The notes beneath the pieces are model-generated. The model was not told the origin of the DNA and did not search any database. It saw only the letters and a program-made list of their open reading frames with translations. A DNA stretch of 64,000 nucleotides from Promicromonosporaceae bacterium (GTDB taxonomy: Bacteria; Actinomycetota; Actinomycetes; Actinomycetales; Cellulomonadaceae). The position numbers and the translations under genes were made by a program. Shown piece by piece: positions 21,289 through 29,466 of this stretch (the stretch's first letter is position 1; every line of letters starts with the position of its first letter). Location of the stretch: NCBI GenBank assembly GCA_009783295.1, contig WRHK01000017.1:1-64000 (forward strand), written 5' to 3'.

Positions 21289-21762
21289 TCAGCGCCGCTC
21301 CTCGCGCGCCTTGGCCTCGACCGACAGCGTGGCCCGAGGGAACGCCTGGAGGCGCGCCTTGCCGATCGGCAGGCCCGTCACCTCGCACGTCGCGTACGTG
21401 CCGTTCTTGATGCGCTCGATCGCGTGCTTCGTCTGGGCGAGCAGGTCGCGCATGTTGTTGACGAGCGTGAGCTCCTGCTCGCGCTCCAGCGCGCTCGACC
21501 CGTAGTCCGCCTGGTCGTCGCCGGCGCCGTCGCCGGAGTTGCGCAGCAGCTCCGACAGGTCGCGGTCGGCCGCGGCGAGCTCGGACTCGAGCCGGTCGCG
21601 GTCCGCGAGCAGGCCGGACGCCTGTTCCTCGATCTCCTCGAGCGTCCACGGCTCTTCGCCGTCGCGCACCGGAAAGCCCTTCACGGCCTGGGCGAGGTCA
21701 GGAAAAGTCTCCGCGAGGAGGTCCTTCGCGGACGGCTCCGTGGCGGGCGCATGCTTGCTCAT
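21289..21762 (-). CDS. TraR/DksA-family protein with degenerate zinc finger
   Basis: A 157-residue coiled-coil protein of the TraR/DksA family. The long helical region spans residues about 40-118, and the finger region is TYATCEVTGLPIGKARLQAFP. Only Cys126 of the expected four zinc ligands remains; Thr129, Ser147 and Ala150 occupy the others, so zinc binding is unlikely. The ATG at 21762 with AGGGGAAG upstream was chosen over one 22 codons earlier. The role may be RNA-polymerase-linked as in DksA/CarD-like proteins, but this is unproven. It lies between divIVA and lspA, where ileS is often found in relatives. Confidence 0.88.
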   Translation of the reverse strand: MSKHAPATEPSAKDLLAETFPDLAQAVKGFPVRDGEEPWTLEEIEEQASGLLADRDRLESELAAADRDLSELLRNSGDGAGDDQADYGSSALEREQELTLVNNMRDLLAQTKHAIERIKNGTYATCEVTGLPIGKARLQAFPRATLSVEAKAREERR

Positions 21763-21862
21763 CGCTTCCCCTTCGGTCGAGGTCACCGCAGCGTAGAGGC
21801 GCAGACCGGCCCGCACAACCCACGCCACGCCGAAGCGGAGGGTGAGTCGTACGGGCCGGTAG

Positions 21863-21897
21863 GACGACCGGGTCCGGGGCCGTTCCCCGGGGGACGG
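21863..21897 (-). terminator. GC-rich hairpin after divIVA
   Basis: Directly downstream of the divIVA stop, complementary segments GACCG...CGGTC and CGGGG...CCCCG can fold into an interrupted stem around CCGTT. There is no T-tract. A terminator is plausible because a 135-base gap separates divIVA from the next gene. Confidence 0.35.
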
Positions 21898-22515
21898 TCA
21901 GAGCTGCGGCGCCCCGGCGGACTGCTGGTTGCGCGCGGGCAGGGCCGAGCCGCGGGCGTCGAGGTCGCCGAGCAGGTTCTGCAGGAAGCTCTTGAGACGC
22001 GTGCGGTAGTCGCGCTCGAACAGGCGCAGCTCGTCGATCTTGCGCTCCAGGAGCGAGCGCTCCTGCTCGAGCTGGGACAGGGTGCGGTGCGAGGTCTCCT
22101 CGGCCTCGCGCACGATGCGCGAACCCTCGGACTTGGCCTCGGAGATCAGGCGGTCGCCCTCCTCCTGGCCGGAGCGCACGTAGTCGTCGTGCAGCTTCTG
22201 GGCGAGCTGGAGCATGCCGGTGGCCGACTCGGGCTCGGCGGCCTTGGGGGCCGGGGCCGACGGCGCCGCGACGGGGGCGGCGGCAACAGGGGCGGGGCCG
22301 GCAGCAGCAGCGGCGTCGGAACGCGACAGCTCGGCGACACGACGCTCGGCGGCGGCGAGCTTGGACCGCAGCTCCTCGTTCTCCTCCTGCACGGAGGAGA
22401 GGGTGCGCACGACCTCGTCGAGGAAGTCGTCGACCTCCTCCACGTCGTAACCCTCGCGGAACTTCGTCGCCGCGAACTTCTTGTTGAGGATGTCCTCTGC
22501 GGTCAGCATCGCCAT
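21898..22515 (-). CDS. divIVA: DivIVA/Wag31 polar growth and septum protein
   Basis: A 205-residue coiled-coil scaffold that marks curved membrane at poles and septa and recruits wall synthesis. The N-terminal membrane-binding domain is clear (LTAEDILNKKFAATKFREGY, EVDDFLDEV). A variable Ala/Pro-rich linker (residues about 70-95) and a second coiled coil follow. In many actinobacteria this protein is phosphorylated and essential. It ends the core division cluster after yggT. An imperfect palindrome (22546-22560) lies in the upstream gap and could be part of its promoter. Confidence 0.95.
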   Translation of the reverse strand: MAMLTAEDILNKKFAATKFREGYDVEEVDDFLDEVVRTLSSVQEENEELRSKLAAAERRVAELSRSDAAAAAGPAPVAAAPVAAPSAPAPKAAEPESATGMLQLAQKLHDDYVRSGQEEGDRLISEAKSEGSRIVREAEETSHRTLSQLEQERSLLERKIDELRLFERDYRTRLKSFLQNLLGDLDARGSALPARNQQSAGAPQL

Positions 22516-22545
22516 CTCTTCACCTCAGCTTGGATAGGTTCGTCC

Positions 22546-22560
22546 GGTCGTCGAACGACC
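22546..22560. promoter_or_regulatory. Short inverted repeat upstream of divIVA
   Basis: Six-base arms GGTCGT and ACGACC flank CGA, 31 bases before the divIVA start within a 137-base gap. Position suits an operator or the 5' untranslated region. No known regulator consensus is matched; it contains one LexA-like half site (TCGAAC) but no second half. Confidence 0.3.
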
Positions 22561-22652
22561 ACGGTAGCCGAGAGTCCAGGCAGGAGCATCGCAACGTCGC
22601 CGCGAGCACACGGTTCCTGCACCGTATCCCGCCTTTGCCTCTCTGGGGTGTC

Positions 22653-22937
22653 TCAGAGCCCGGACAGCAGGTCCGACGCGACGAGCACCGCGAAGAACAC
22701 CAGCATGAACCCGATGTCCAGGCCGACGTTCCCGATGCGGAGCGGCGGGATCACGCGGCGCACCAGGCGCAGCGGCGGGTCGGTGACCGAGTAGACGGCC
22801 TCCGCGATCACCAGCACGACGCCCGTCGGCCGCCAGTCGCGGGCGAAGTACCGCACCCAGTCGAGCACCATGCGCAGCACCAGGCACAGCAGGTAGAGCC
22901 ACAGGACCAGTCCGATGACGTGGAAGACGGTTCGCAC
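22653..22937 (-). CDS. YggT-family membrane protein
   Basis: A 94-residue integral membrane protein with two or three hydrophobic segments (VIGLVLWLYLLCLVLRMVL; ending FMLVFFAVLVASDLL) and the YggT-type loop TDPPLRLVRRVIPPLR. It starts at GTG 22937. YggT proteins sit between sepF and divIVA in Gram-positive division clusters; a role in division or osmotic tolerance has been suggested. The gene order here matches that arrangement. Confidence 0.9.
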   Translation of the reverse strand: MRTVFHVIGLVLWLYLLCLVLRMVLDWVRYFARDWRPTGVVLVIAEAVYSVTDPPLRLVRRVIPPLRIGNVGLDIGFMLVFFAVLVASDLLSGL

Positions 22938-23018
22938 GCGGCAACCCTACGGGGAACAGAGACGACGGCGGGCACCCGCGACCGGGTGCCCGCCGTCGTG
23001 GCGACGCAGAAGGACCGC

Positions 23019-23507
23019 TCAGCTCTGGTTGTAGAAGCGGCCCGGGGACTTGGCGGCCGGCCCCTGGACGTCCTCCTCGCCCGTGATCTCCACGTGCTCG
23101 GGCGACAGGAGGAAGACCTTGTTGGTCACGCGCTCGATCGCGCCGTGCAGGCCGAAGATCAGGCCGGCCGAGAAGTCGACCAGACGCTTGGCGTCCGCGT
23201 CGTCCATGTCGGACAGGTTCATGATCACGGGCGTGCCGCCGCGGAACGCCTCGCCGATGAGGCGGGCGTCGTTGTACGAGCGCGGGTGGATGGTGGTGAT
23301 GCGTCGCAGGTCCGAGCCCTGCGGCACCTCCCGGAGGGCCGGGCGGCGCAGCGGCGTCACCTCGGCCGGGTAGTCGTCGCGGTCACGCACCGGTGCCTCC
23401 AGCTCGTCTGCGAATTCATCGCCGTAGTCGTCGGCATAGTTCTCCGACTGCCCCTGGTCGTCGGCGAGACCCAGGTACAGCATCGTCTTGCGAAGAGCTC
23501 CGGCCAT
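23019..23507 (-). CDS. sepF: SepF, cell division protein and FtsZ membrane anchor
   Basis: A 162-residue SepF. It begins [17 protein letters not shown], an amphipathic N-terminal helix for membrane binding, followed by an acidic linker and the conserved C-terminal fold ([39 protein letters not shown]). In bacteria without FtsA it tethers FtsZ to the membrane. I chose ATG 23507, with a GGAGTGGGAG site, over an upstream in-frame start. No yggS-like gene lies between pgeF and sepF; the 98-base gap is too small. Confidence 0.95.
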   Translation of the reverse strand: MAGALRKTMLYLGLADDQGQSENYADDYGDEFADELEAPVRDRDDYPAEVTPLRRPALREVPQGSDLRRITTIHPRSYNDARLIGEAFRGGTPVIMNLSDMDDADAKRLVDFSAGLIFGLHGAIERVTNKVFLLSPEHVEITGEEDVQGPAAKSPGRFYNQS

Positions 23508-23605
23508 CGCTCCCACTCCGTTCGTCGCCCCTGTGGTCGGTGTCTTGACGTTAACCACGTCGGCACGCTAGGGAGCGCGCGACACGCCGGAGCGGGCGCG
23601 GCGGT

Positions 23606-24412
23606 TCAGACCAGCACGATCACACCGGCCTGGCGGCCGGTGGTGCTGCCCGCGGCCGTCGCGCGGCGGTGGGAGAACAGGTCGGGGTCCTCGAGCGTGC
23701 AGCGGTCGACGTGCACGACGCCGGCCACCCCGCGCTCGGCGAGCTGCGCGAGCACGCCGGCGGGCAGGTCGAGCGCGGGCGTCCCCTCCCGCGTGGTGGC
23801 GTGCGCGGCCGGGACCACGCTCGCGACCTCGTCGCGCAGGGCCTCGGGAACCTCGTAGCAGCGCCTGCACACGGCGGGCCCGACGGCGGCGCGCAGGTTC
23901 GCGATCGTCGCGCCGGCGGCGAGCATCGTGTCGAGGGCACGGTGCACCACGCCCAGGCGGACGCCGGCGCGGCCCGCGTGCGCGACGCCGACGACGCGCG
24001 CGACGGGGTCGGCCAGCAGCACGGGGACGCAGTCGGCCGCGAGCACGCCGAGCCCCAGCCCCTCGGCGGAGGTCACGACGGCGTCGGCCTCCCCCGCCGC
24101 GACGGGCGGGGCCTCCGAGGCCCACTCGGCGCGCTCTGCGTCGCCGAGCACCAGCACGTCGTCGCCGTGCACCTGCCGCACGTAGGCGACCGGGGCGCCG
24201 AGCCAGCCCTCGACCCGGGAGCGGTTCTCCCGGACGCGGGCCGGGTCGTCTCCGGTGCCGGCGCCGAGGTCGAGGGACGACCACGGCACGGGGGACACAC
24301 CCCCGTGCCGGGTCGTGAACCCTGCGACGACCCCGTCGCCCAGGTCGACACGCACCAGGCCCGCGCCGAACCCGTCAGGCAACAACGCCTCCTGGGACCA
24401 CGCAGCGGTCAC
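23606..24412 (-). CDS. pgeF: Peptidoglycan editing factor / multicopper-oxidase-like purine-processing enzyme
   Basis: A 268-residue DUF152/YfiH protein. The conserved metal ligands are His82 (RQVHGDD), Cys128 ([11 protein letters not shown]) and His145 (GVAHAGRAG). Family members have been assigned purine nucleoside and laccase-like activities, and in E. coli a role in keeping amino-acid errors out of peptidoglycan. The GTG start overlaps the ftsZ stop by GTGA, so its output is tied to FtsZ, a standard arrangement in actinobacteria. Confidence 0.9.
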   Translation of the reverse strand: MTAAWSQEALLPDGFGAGLVRVDLGDGVVAGFTTRHGGVSPVPWSSLDLGAGTGDDPARVRENRSRVEGWLGAPVAYVRQVHGDDVLVLGDAERAEWASEAPPVAAGEADAVVTSAEGLGLGVLAADCVPVLLADPVARVVGVAHAGRAGVRLGVVHRALDTMLAAGATIANLRAAVGPAVCRRCYEVPEALRDEVASVVPAAHATTREGTPALDLPAGVLAQLAERGVAGVVHVDRCTLEDPDLFSHRRATAAGSTTGRQAGVIVLV

Positions 24413-25692
24413 TTGAGGAAGTCGGGAACGTCGAGCTCCTCCTTGGGAGGAGCCTCGTTCCAGATGCGCGGAACCTCGACCGGGCGCTCGACGGTCACGC
24501 CGTTGGGCTCCTCGGTGATCGACACCGGCCGGGTGACGGCCGCGGGCTGGAGGCTCGCGGGGACGTCGTCCGGCTCGGCGGGGATCGGGCGGGGCAGCGT
24601 GTGCGCGCCCGTCGAGAGCGGCGGCTGCGGCACCGGCGAGGCGGCCGCGACGGTGACCTGGCCGTTGGCCGTCGTCGTCACGGTGGGACGCGCCGGCTGG
24701 CCGGCGATCTGGCCCAGCCCGCGGCCGTCCTTGCGGGCCTGCGGCACGCCGCCGTCGAAGCCCGCGGCGATGACGGTGACGCGCACCTCGTCGCCCAGGG
24801 CGTCGTCGATGACGGTGCCGAAGATGATGTTGGCCTCGGGGTGCGCGGCCTCCTGGACCAGGCGGGCCGCCTCGTGGACCTCGAACAGGCCCAGGTCGCT
24901 GCCACCCTGGATGGACAGCAGCACGCCGTGGGCGCCGTCGATGCTCGCCTCGAGCAGCGGGGACGAGATCGCCAGCTCGGCGGCCTGGACCGCGCGGTCC
25001 TCGCCGCGGGCCGAGCCGATGCCCATGAGCGCCGACCCCGCACCCTGCATCACGGACTTGACGTCCGCGAAGTCGAGGTTGATGAGGCCCGGCGTGGTGA
25101 TGAGGTCCGTGATGCCCTGGACGCCGGAGTGCAGCACCTGGTCGGCCGAGTGGAACGCGGCGATCGCCGAGACGTTCCGGTCCGACATCTGCAGCAGGCG
25201 GTCGTTCGGGATGACGATGAGGGTGTCGACCTCCTCGCGGAGGGCCTCGATGCCCTGCTCGGCCTGGACCGAGCGGCGGCGTCCCTCGAACGTGAACGGA
25301 CGGGTGACGACCCCGACCGTCAGCGCGCCGAGCGAGCGGGCGATGCGGGCCACGACGGGCGCGCCGCCCGTGCCGGTGCCGCCGCCCTCGCCCGCGGTGA
25401 CGAAGACCATGTCGGCCCCGCGCAGGACCTCCTCGATCTCCTCGGCGTGGTCCTCGGCGGCCTTGCGGCCCACCTCGGGGTCGGCGCCTGCGCCCAGGCC
25501 GCGGGTGAGCTCGCGGCCGACGTCGAGCTTGACGTCGGCGTCCGACATCAGCAGCGCCTGCGCGTCGGTGTTGATCGCGATGAACTCGACGCCCTTGAGC
25601 CCGACCTCGATCATGCGGTTCACAGCGTTCACGCCGCCGCCGCCGATGCCCACCACCTTGATCACTGCCAGGTAGTTCTGCGGAGTTGCCAC
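24409..25692 (-). CDS. ftsZ: Cell division GTPase FtsZ
   Basis: A 427-residue tubulin homologue that forms the division ring. The GTP-binding signature is GGGTGTG at residues 103-109, the T7 loop NLDFADV is present, and a variable linker (about 320-410) leads to the conserved tail DVPDFLK, the docking peptide for SepF and other partners. The start is GTG 25692. The 182 bases upstream, after ftsQ, hold an AT-rich palindromic element that probably carries its own promoter. It is followed by pgeF and sepF. No ftsA is present. Confidence 0.98.
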   Translation of the reverse strand: MATPQNYLAVIKVVGIGGGGVNAVNRMIEVGLKGVEFIAINTDAQALLMSDADVKLDVGRELTRGLGAGADPEVGRKAAEDHAEEIEEVLRGADMVFVTAGEGGGTGTGGAPVVARIARSLGALTVGVVTRPFTFEGRRRSVQAEQGIEALREEVDTLIVIPNDRLLQMSDRNVSAIAAFHSADQVLHSGVQGITDLITTPGLINLDFADVKSVMQGAGSALMGIGSARGEDRAVQAAELAISSPLLEASIDGAHGVLLSIQGGSDLGLFEVHEAARLVQEAAHPEANIIFGTVIDDALGDEVRVTVIAAGFDGGVPQARKDGRGLGQIAGQPARPTVTTTANGQVTVAAASPVPQPPLSTGAHTLPRPIPAEPDDVPASLQPAAVTRPVSITEEPNGVTVERPVEVPRIWNEAPPKEELDVPDFLK

Positions 25693-25746
25693 GTCGATGC
25701 CTCTCGGGTCGATCCTGTCCCCGACTCCCGGCCCCGCCTTCGCGGC

Positions 25747-25758
25747 CTAACCTTAAGG
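25747..25758. promoter_or_regulatory. Palindrome AACCTTAAGGTT in the ftsQ-ftsZ gap
   Basis: A perfect 12-base palindrome, markedly AT-rich for this genome, lies 54-65 bases upstream of ftsZ. Next to it on the minus strand is TGACATAACTCTGACCCTCA, with a promoter-like TGACAT. Similar CCTCAAG/TTAAGG elements occur upstream of actinobacterial ftsZ genes (recollection). It is likely part of an ftsZ promoter or operator. Confidence 0.55.
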
Positions 25759-25874
25759 TTCGACTTGAGGGTCAGAGTTATGTCAGGTTGCTGCTGCCCC
25801 TGACGGTATGCGGCCCGGCGCGGGCCCCGCGGGATGACGCTCCGGCGTGTCGCCGTCGCGTCCTGCGCGTCGCC

Positions 25875-26798
25875 TCACCGAGTCACCGGAAGGTCGGGCG
25901 AGCTGACGTCCAGGGTGCGCGCGCCCGGCGCCTGGTGCAGCAGCGTCTGGACGACGGCGACCTTGAGGGCCACCTGCTCGTCGCTCCCCCACCTCACCAC
26001 CTGGCCCGAGTGCAGGGTGGTGCGCACGTCGTCGCGCGACGCCGCGCTCACGCCCCGGACCTGCGACGCGAGGTCCTCCGGCAGGCCGGCGAGCACGTGG
26101 AGCGCCGCCTGGAGCGCGGGCGCGTCGTGGTCGTCGAGCGTCGTGTCGATGGTGGGCATGCCCGCGGGCGCCTGCGCCGCGGTCGCCACCTGGACGCCGT
26201 CGGGGTCGACGAGCGCCACGCCGCCGCCGTCGGGCACGGCCGCGACCGGCTCCCGGCTGGTCAGGTGCACGGCGATCCCCCGCGGCCACGAGCGGACGAT
26301 CCACGCCTCCTTGACACCGTTGAGCTTGAGGATCTGGTCCCGCAGGCCGACCGTGTCGAGGCGCGGCAGCGGGATGCCCTGGTCGGCCGCGACGGCGGCG
26401 CGCACCTGGGCGACGTCGATCGTGGTGCCCTGCCCCGTCACCGAGACGCGCGACGCGTCGAGCGCCAGCATCGGCGAGAAGAACGCCGCCCAGCCGAGAG
26501 CCGCGACGAGCACGACGCCGCCGACCCACAGGAGCGTGGTGCGCAGCGTCCGGTGGCGCTGCATCGCCCGCTTCTCTGCGAGGCGGCGCGTCATCGCCGT
26601 CGACACCGTGGGGCGCCCCTTGTTCTGGCGCGTCTTCGCCGGGGCGGCCTTGCGGGAGGCCTTCGGCCGGGCCACGGCCTGCGTAGCCGGCCTCGGCACC
26701 GCCTGCGTGCGCGGGCGCGCCGGCGCCGGCGGTGCCGGCGACGCGGACCTGGCGACCGTCGGCTTCGGCGGCACGCGGGGCTTTGCAGGAGGACGCAC
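25875..26798 (-). CDS. ftsQ: Cell division protein FtsQ (POTRA-domain, DivIB family)
   Basis: A 307-residue bitopic protein. A basic Pro/Ala/Arg/Lys-rich cytoplasmic tail of about 95 residues precedes one membrane helix (TLLWVGGVVLVAALGWAAFF), a POTRA domain (SPMLALDASRVSVTGQGTT, then the VAQVRAAV helix) and the beta domain (VKEAWIVRSWPRGIAVHL). It bridges FtsL/FtsB and other divisome parts on the outer membrane face. GTG 26798 was chosen with AGGATGG upstream. It lies between murC and ftsZ, as usual. Confidence 0.92.
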   Translation of the reverse strand: MRPPAKPRVPPKPTVARSASPAPPAPARPRTQAVPRPATQAVARPKASRKAAPAKTRQNKGRPTVSTAMTRRLAEKRAMQRHRTLRTTLLWVGGVVLVAALGWAAFFSPMLALDASRVSVTGQGTTIDVAQVRAAVAADQGIPLPRLDTVGLRDQILKLNGVKEAWIVRSWPRGIAVHLTSREPVAAVPDGGGVALVDPDGVQVATAAQAPAGMPTIDTTLDDHDAPALQAALHVLAGLPEDLASQVRGVSAASRDDVRTTLHSGQVVRWGSDEQVALKVAVVQTLLHQAPGARTLDVSSPDLPVTR

Positions 26799-26854
26799 GG
26801 CGCCATCCTGCCGCGCGCCGCGGCCGTTCCCCGGGATCCCTCGCCGCCGCGGGG

Positions 26855-28294
26855 CTACCCCGCGAGGTCCGCCAGGATCACCGGGGCCAGCTCCGTCACG
26901 TCGCCCGCGCCGACCGTCAGCACCAGGTCGCCGGGGCGCGCCGCGGCGGCCACGGCGTGCGCCGCCTCGACGCGGTCCTCGACCGCGCACACGCTTCCGC
27001 CCGACGCCGTGGCCGGCAGCAGGTCGGTGATGGTGCGCGCGGTGACGGCCGGGTCGACGTCCTCGCGGGCCTTGTAGATGCCGGTGACGACGACGTCGTC
27101 CGCGAGCGCCAGGGCCGCGGCGAAGCGGTCGGCGAAGATGCGCGTGCGCGAGTAGAGGTGCGGCTGGAACAGCACGAGCAGGCGGCCCTCGCCGGCGACC
27201 GGCCGGGCGGCGCGCAGCAGTGCCTCGATCTCGGTGGGGTGGTGGGCGTAGTCGTCGACCACGCGCACGCCGCCCGCCTCGCCGCGCGGCTCGAACCGGC
27301 GCCCCGTGCCGACGAACGCCGCGGCGCCCGCGACGGCGTCGGCCGGGGCGGTGCCGAGCAGCGCCGCGGTGACGACGGCGGAGGTCGCGTTGAGCACGTT
27401 GTGCGCGCCGGGCACCGAGAGGCGCAGGGCGAGCGGGGCGTCGCCGAGCGGGCCGCCGGCCAGCGTCGCCGTCGCGCCCTCGACGCCCGGGTCGACGTCG
27501 CCGATCACGACGTCGGAGGACGGGTCGGTGCCGTAGGTCACGGCCGTGCCGCCGCCCGCGCGGTGGGCCGCGGCGAGCGCTGCCGCCCCGGCGTCGTCGG
27601 CGCAGGCCACGAGCACGCCGCCCGGTTGCAGGCGGCCCGCGAAGGCGACGAACGCGGCGTCGAACGCCTCGCGCGTGCCGTAGTGGTCGAGGTGGTCGGG
27701 CTCCACGTTGGTGACCACGGCGACGGTGGGCGCGTAGTTGAGGAACGAGCCGTCCGACTCGTCGGCCTCGGCCACCAGCACGTCGGAGTCGCCCAGGTGC
27801 CCGCCCGGGATCGCGGTGACCGTGCCGTCGGCGGCCCGCACCCGCACGGTGCCGCCGATCGCGAACGACGCGTCGACGCCGCAGGCGCTCAGCACCGTGG
27901 CGACCATGGCCGACGTGGTCGTCTTGCCGTGCGCGCCGGCGACGGCGACGGCCCGCTGGCCCACCATGAGCGCGGCGAGCGCCTCGGAGCGGTGGAGCAC
28001 GCGGATCCCAGCGGCGCGCGCGGCGGCGAGCTCGGGGTTCGACTCGCGCACCGCGGAGGACACCACGACGGTGTCGACCAGCGGCTCGCCCGACGGCGAC
28101 ACGACGTGCGACGCCTCGTGCCCCACCCAGACGCGGATCCCGTCCTCGCGCAGCGCGGCGAGCGCCGGGCCCTCGACGGCGTCGGAGCCCTGGACGTCGG
28201 CCCCGCGCGCGGCGAGCAGGCGCGCGACCACGCTCACGCCGGCGCCCCCGACGCCCACGAGGTGCACGCGGCCGAGGTCCGCGACGGCAGTCAT
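26855..28294 (-). CDS. murC: UDP-N-acetylmuramate--L-alanine ligase
   Basis: A 479-residue Mur ligase adding L-alanine to UDP-MurNAc, the first stem-peptide step. The N-terminal nucleotide-sugar domain has VHLVGVGGAGVS, the ATP loop is AGAHGKTTTS, and EADESDGSF and DYAHHPTEIEA are hallmark MurC segments. The ATG at 28294 overlaps the murG stop by ATGA. It is followed by ftsQ after 56 bases. Confidence 0.97.
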   Translation of the reverse strand: MTAVADLGRVHLVGVGGAGVSVVARLLAARGADVQGSDAVEGPALAALREDGIRVWVGHEASHVVSPSGEPLVDTVVVSSAVRESNPELAAARAAGIRVLHRSEALAALMVGQRAVAVAGAHGKTTTSAMVATVLSACGVDASFAIGGTVRVRAADGTVTAIPGGHLGDSDVLVAEADESDGSFLNYAPTVAVVTNVEPDHLDHYGTREAFDAAFVAFAGRLQPGGVLVACADDAGAAALAAAHRAGGGTAVTYGTDPSSDVVIGDVDPGVEGATATLAGGPLGDAPLALRLSVPGAHNVLNATSAVVTAALLGTAPADAVAGAAAFVGTGRRFEPRGEAGGVRVVDDYAHHPTEIEALLRAARPVAGEGRLLVLFQPHLYSRTRIFADRFAAALALADDVVVTGIYKAREDVDPAVTARTITDLLPATASGGSVCAVEDRVEAAHAVAAAARPGDLVLTVGAGDVTELAPVILADLAG

Positions 28295-29436
28295 CGGGCG
28301 CCCCCCGCCACGGCCTGCTCGACCAGGTCGGCCACGCGCGCGGACGCGTCGCGCACGCCCGTGGCGCGGGCGGCGGCGGCCATCGCGGCCAGGCGGGCCT
28401 CGTCGCCGAGCAGCGCGGGCACCTCGCGGGCCACCCACGCGGGGGTGAGGTCGGCGTCGTCGACCAGCAGGCCGCCGCCGGCCCGCACGAGCGGGGTGGC
28501 GTTGAGGCGCTGCTCGCCGTTGCCGACGGGAAGGGGCACGTAGACGGCGGGCAGGCCGAGGGCGGCGAGCTCGCACACCGTGCCCGCGCCCGACCGGGCG
28601 ACGACCAGGTCGGCGACGGCGAGCGCCAGGTGCATGTCGGACAGGTACTCGCGCACCTGGTAGCGCTGGGTCTCGACGCTCGCGCCGAGGTTGGCGACGG
28701 CCTCGCGCACCGGGCCGTCCTTGCCCTTGCCGGTCAGGTGCAGCACCTGCGCGCCGGACGCGAGGAGCGCCGCGGCCGCGCCGGCCACGGCGGTGTTGAC
28801 GCTCACGGCGCCCGACGAGCCGCCCGTGACCAGGAGGGTGGGGCGCGCGGGGTCGAGGCCGAGCGCGTCGGCGGCCGCGACGCGCGACCCGGCGGCGTCG
28901 GCCTCGCGCGCCGTGACCAGCGCGGAGATCTCGCGGCGCAGCGGCAGGCCGGTGACGACGCCGCCACGCAGGCGCGTGCCCTCGAACGTGAGGCCCACGC
29001 GGGCGGCCCAGCGGGCACCGAGGCGGTTGGCCAGGCCCGGGCGGGCGTTCTGCTCGTGGATCACGACGGGGACCCTGCGGCGGCGGGCCGCCAGGTAGGC
29101 GGGCGTGGAGACGTACCCGCCGAAGCCGATGACGGCCTGGGCGCCCACCTCGTCGATCGCGGCCTCCGCGGCGCGCACGGCGGCGCGCAGGCGTCCGGGC
29201 AGGCGCAGCAGCTCGGCGGACGGGCGGCGCGGCAGCGGCACGCGCGGCACCGGCCACAGGCGGTACCCCCGGGCCGGGACGAGCTCGGCCTCGAGGCCCG
29301 TGGTGGTGCCGAGCACCAGCACCTTCGCCTCCGGGTTGCGGGCGCGCAGCTCGTCTGCGACCGCGAGCAGGGGGTTCACGTGGCCGGCGGTACCTCCGCC
29401 GGCGAGCACGACGGACTGGACGGGGGTGAGGCTCAC
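28291..29436 (-). CDS. murG: Undecaprenyl-PP-MurNAc-pentapeptide GlcNAc transferase
   Basis: A 381-residue GT28 glycosyltransferase that makes lipid II from lipid I on the cytoplasmic face. The N-terminal GGGTAGHVNPLLAVA loop, VIGFGGYVSTPAYLAA and the C-terminal donor site VARSGAGTVCELAALG are visible. The reading begins MSLTPVQSVVLAGGG. It follows ftsW by about 30 bases and overlaps murC by four, so the lipid II flippase/polymerase, MurG and MurC share one transcript. Confidence 0.97.
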   Translation of the reverse strand: MSLTPVQSVVLAGGGTAGHVNPLLAVADELRARNPEAKVLVLGTTTGLEAELVPARGYRLWPVPRVPLPRRPSAELLRLPGRLRAAVRAAEAAIDEVGAQAVIGFGGYVSTPAYLAARRRRVPVVIHEQNARPGLANRLGARWAARVGLTFEGTRLRGGVVTGLPLRREISALVTAREADAAGSRVAAADALGLDPARPTLLVTGGSSGAVSVNTAVAGAAAALLASGAQVLHLTGKGKDGPVREAVANLGASVETQRYQVREYLSDMHLALAVADLVVARSGAGTVCELAALGLPAVYVPLPVGNGEQRLNATPLVRAGGGLLVDDADLTPAWVAREVPALLGDEARLAAMAAAARATGVRDASARVADLVEQAVAGGAR

Positions 29437-29466
29437 GGACGCGACCCTACCGGGACGCGGCCTGCG

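Noticed and set aside
22546-22560. LexA box before divIVA
   Set aside because: Only one TCGAAC half site; the partner half does not match GTTCGA at the right distance.
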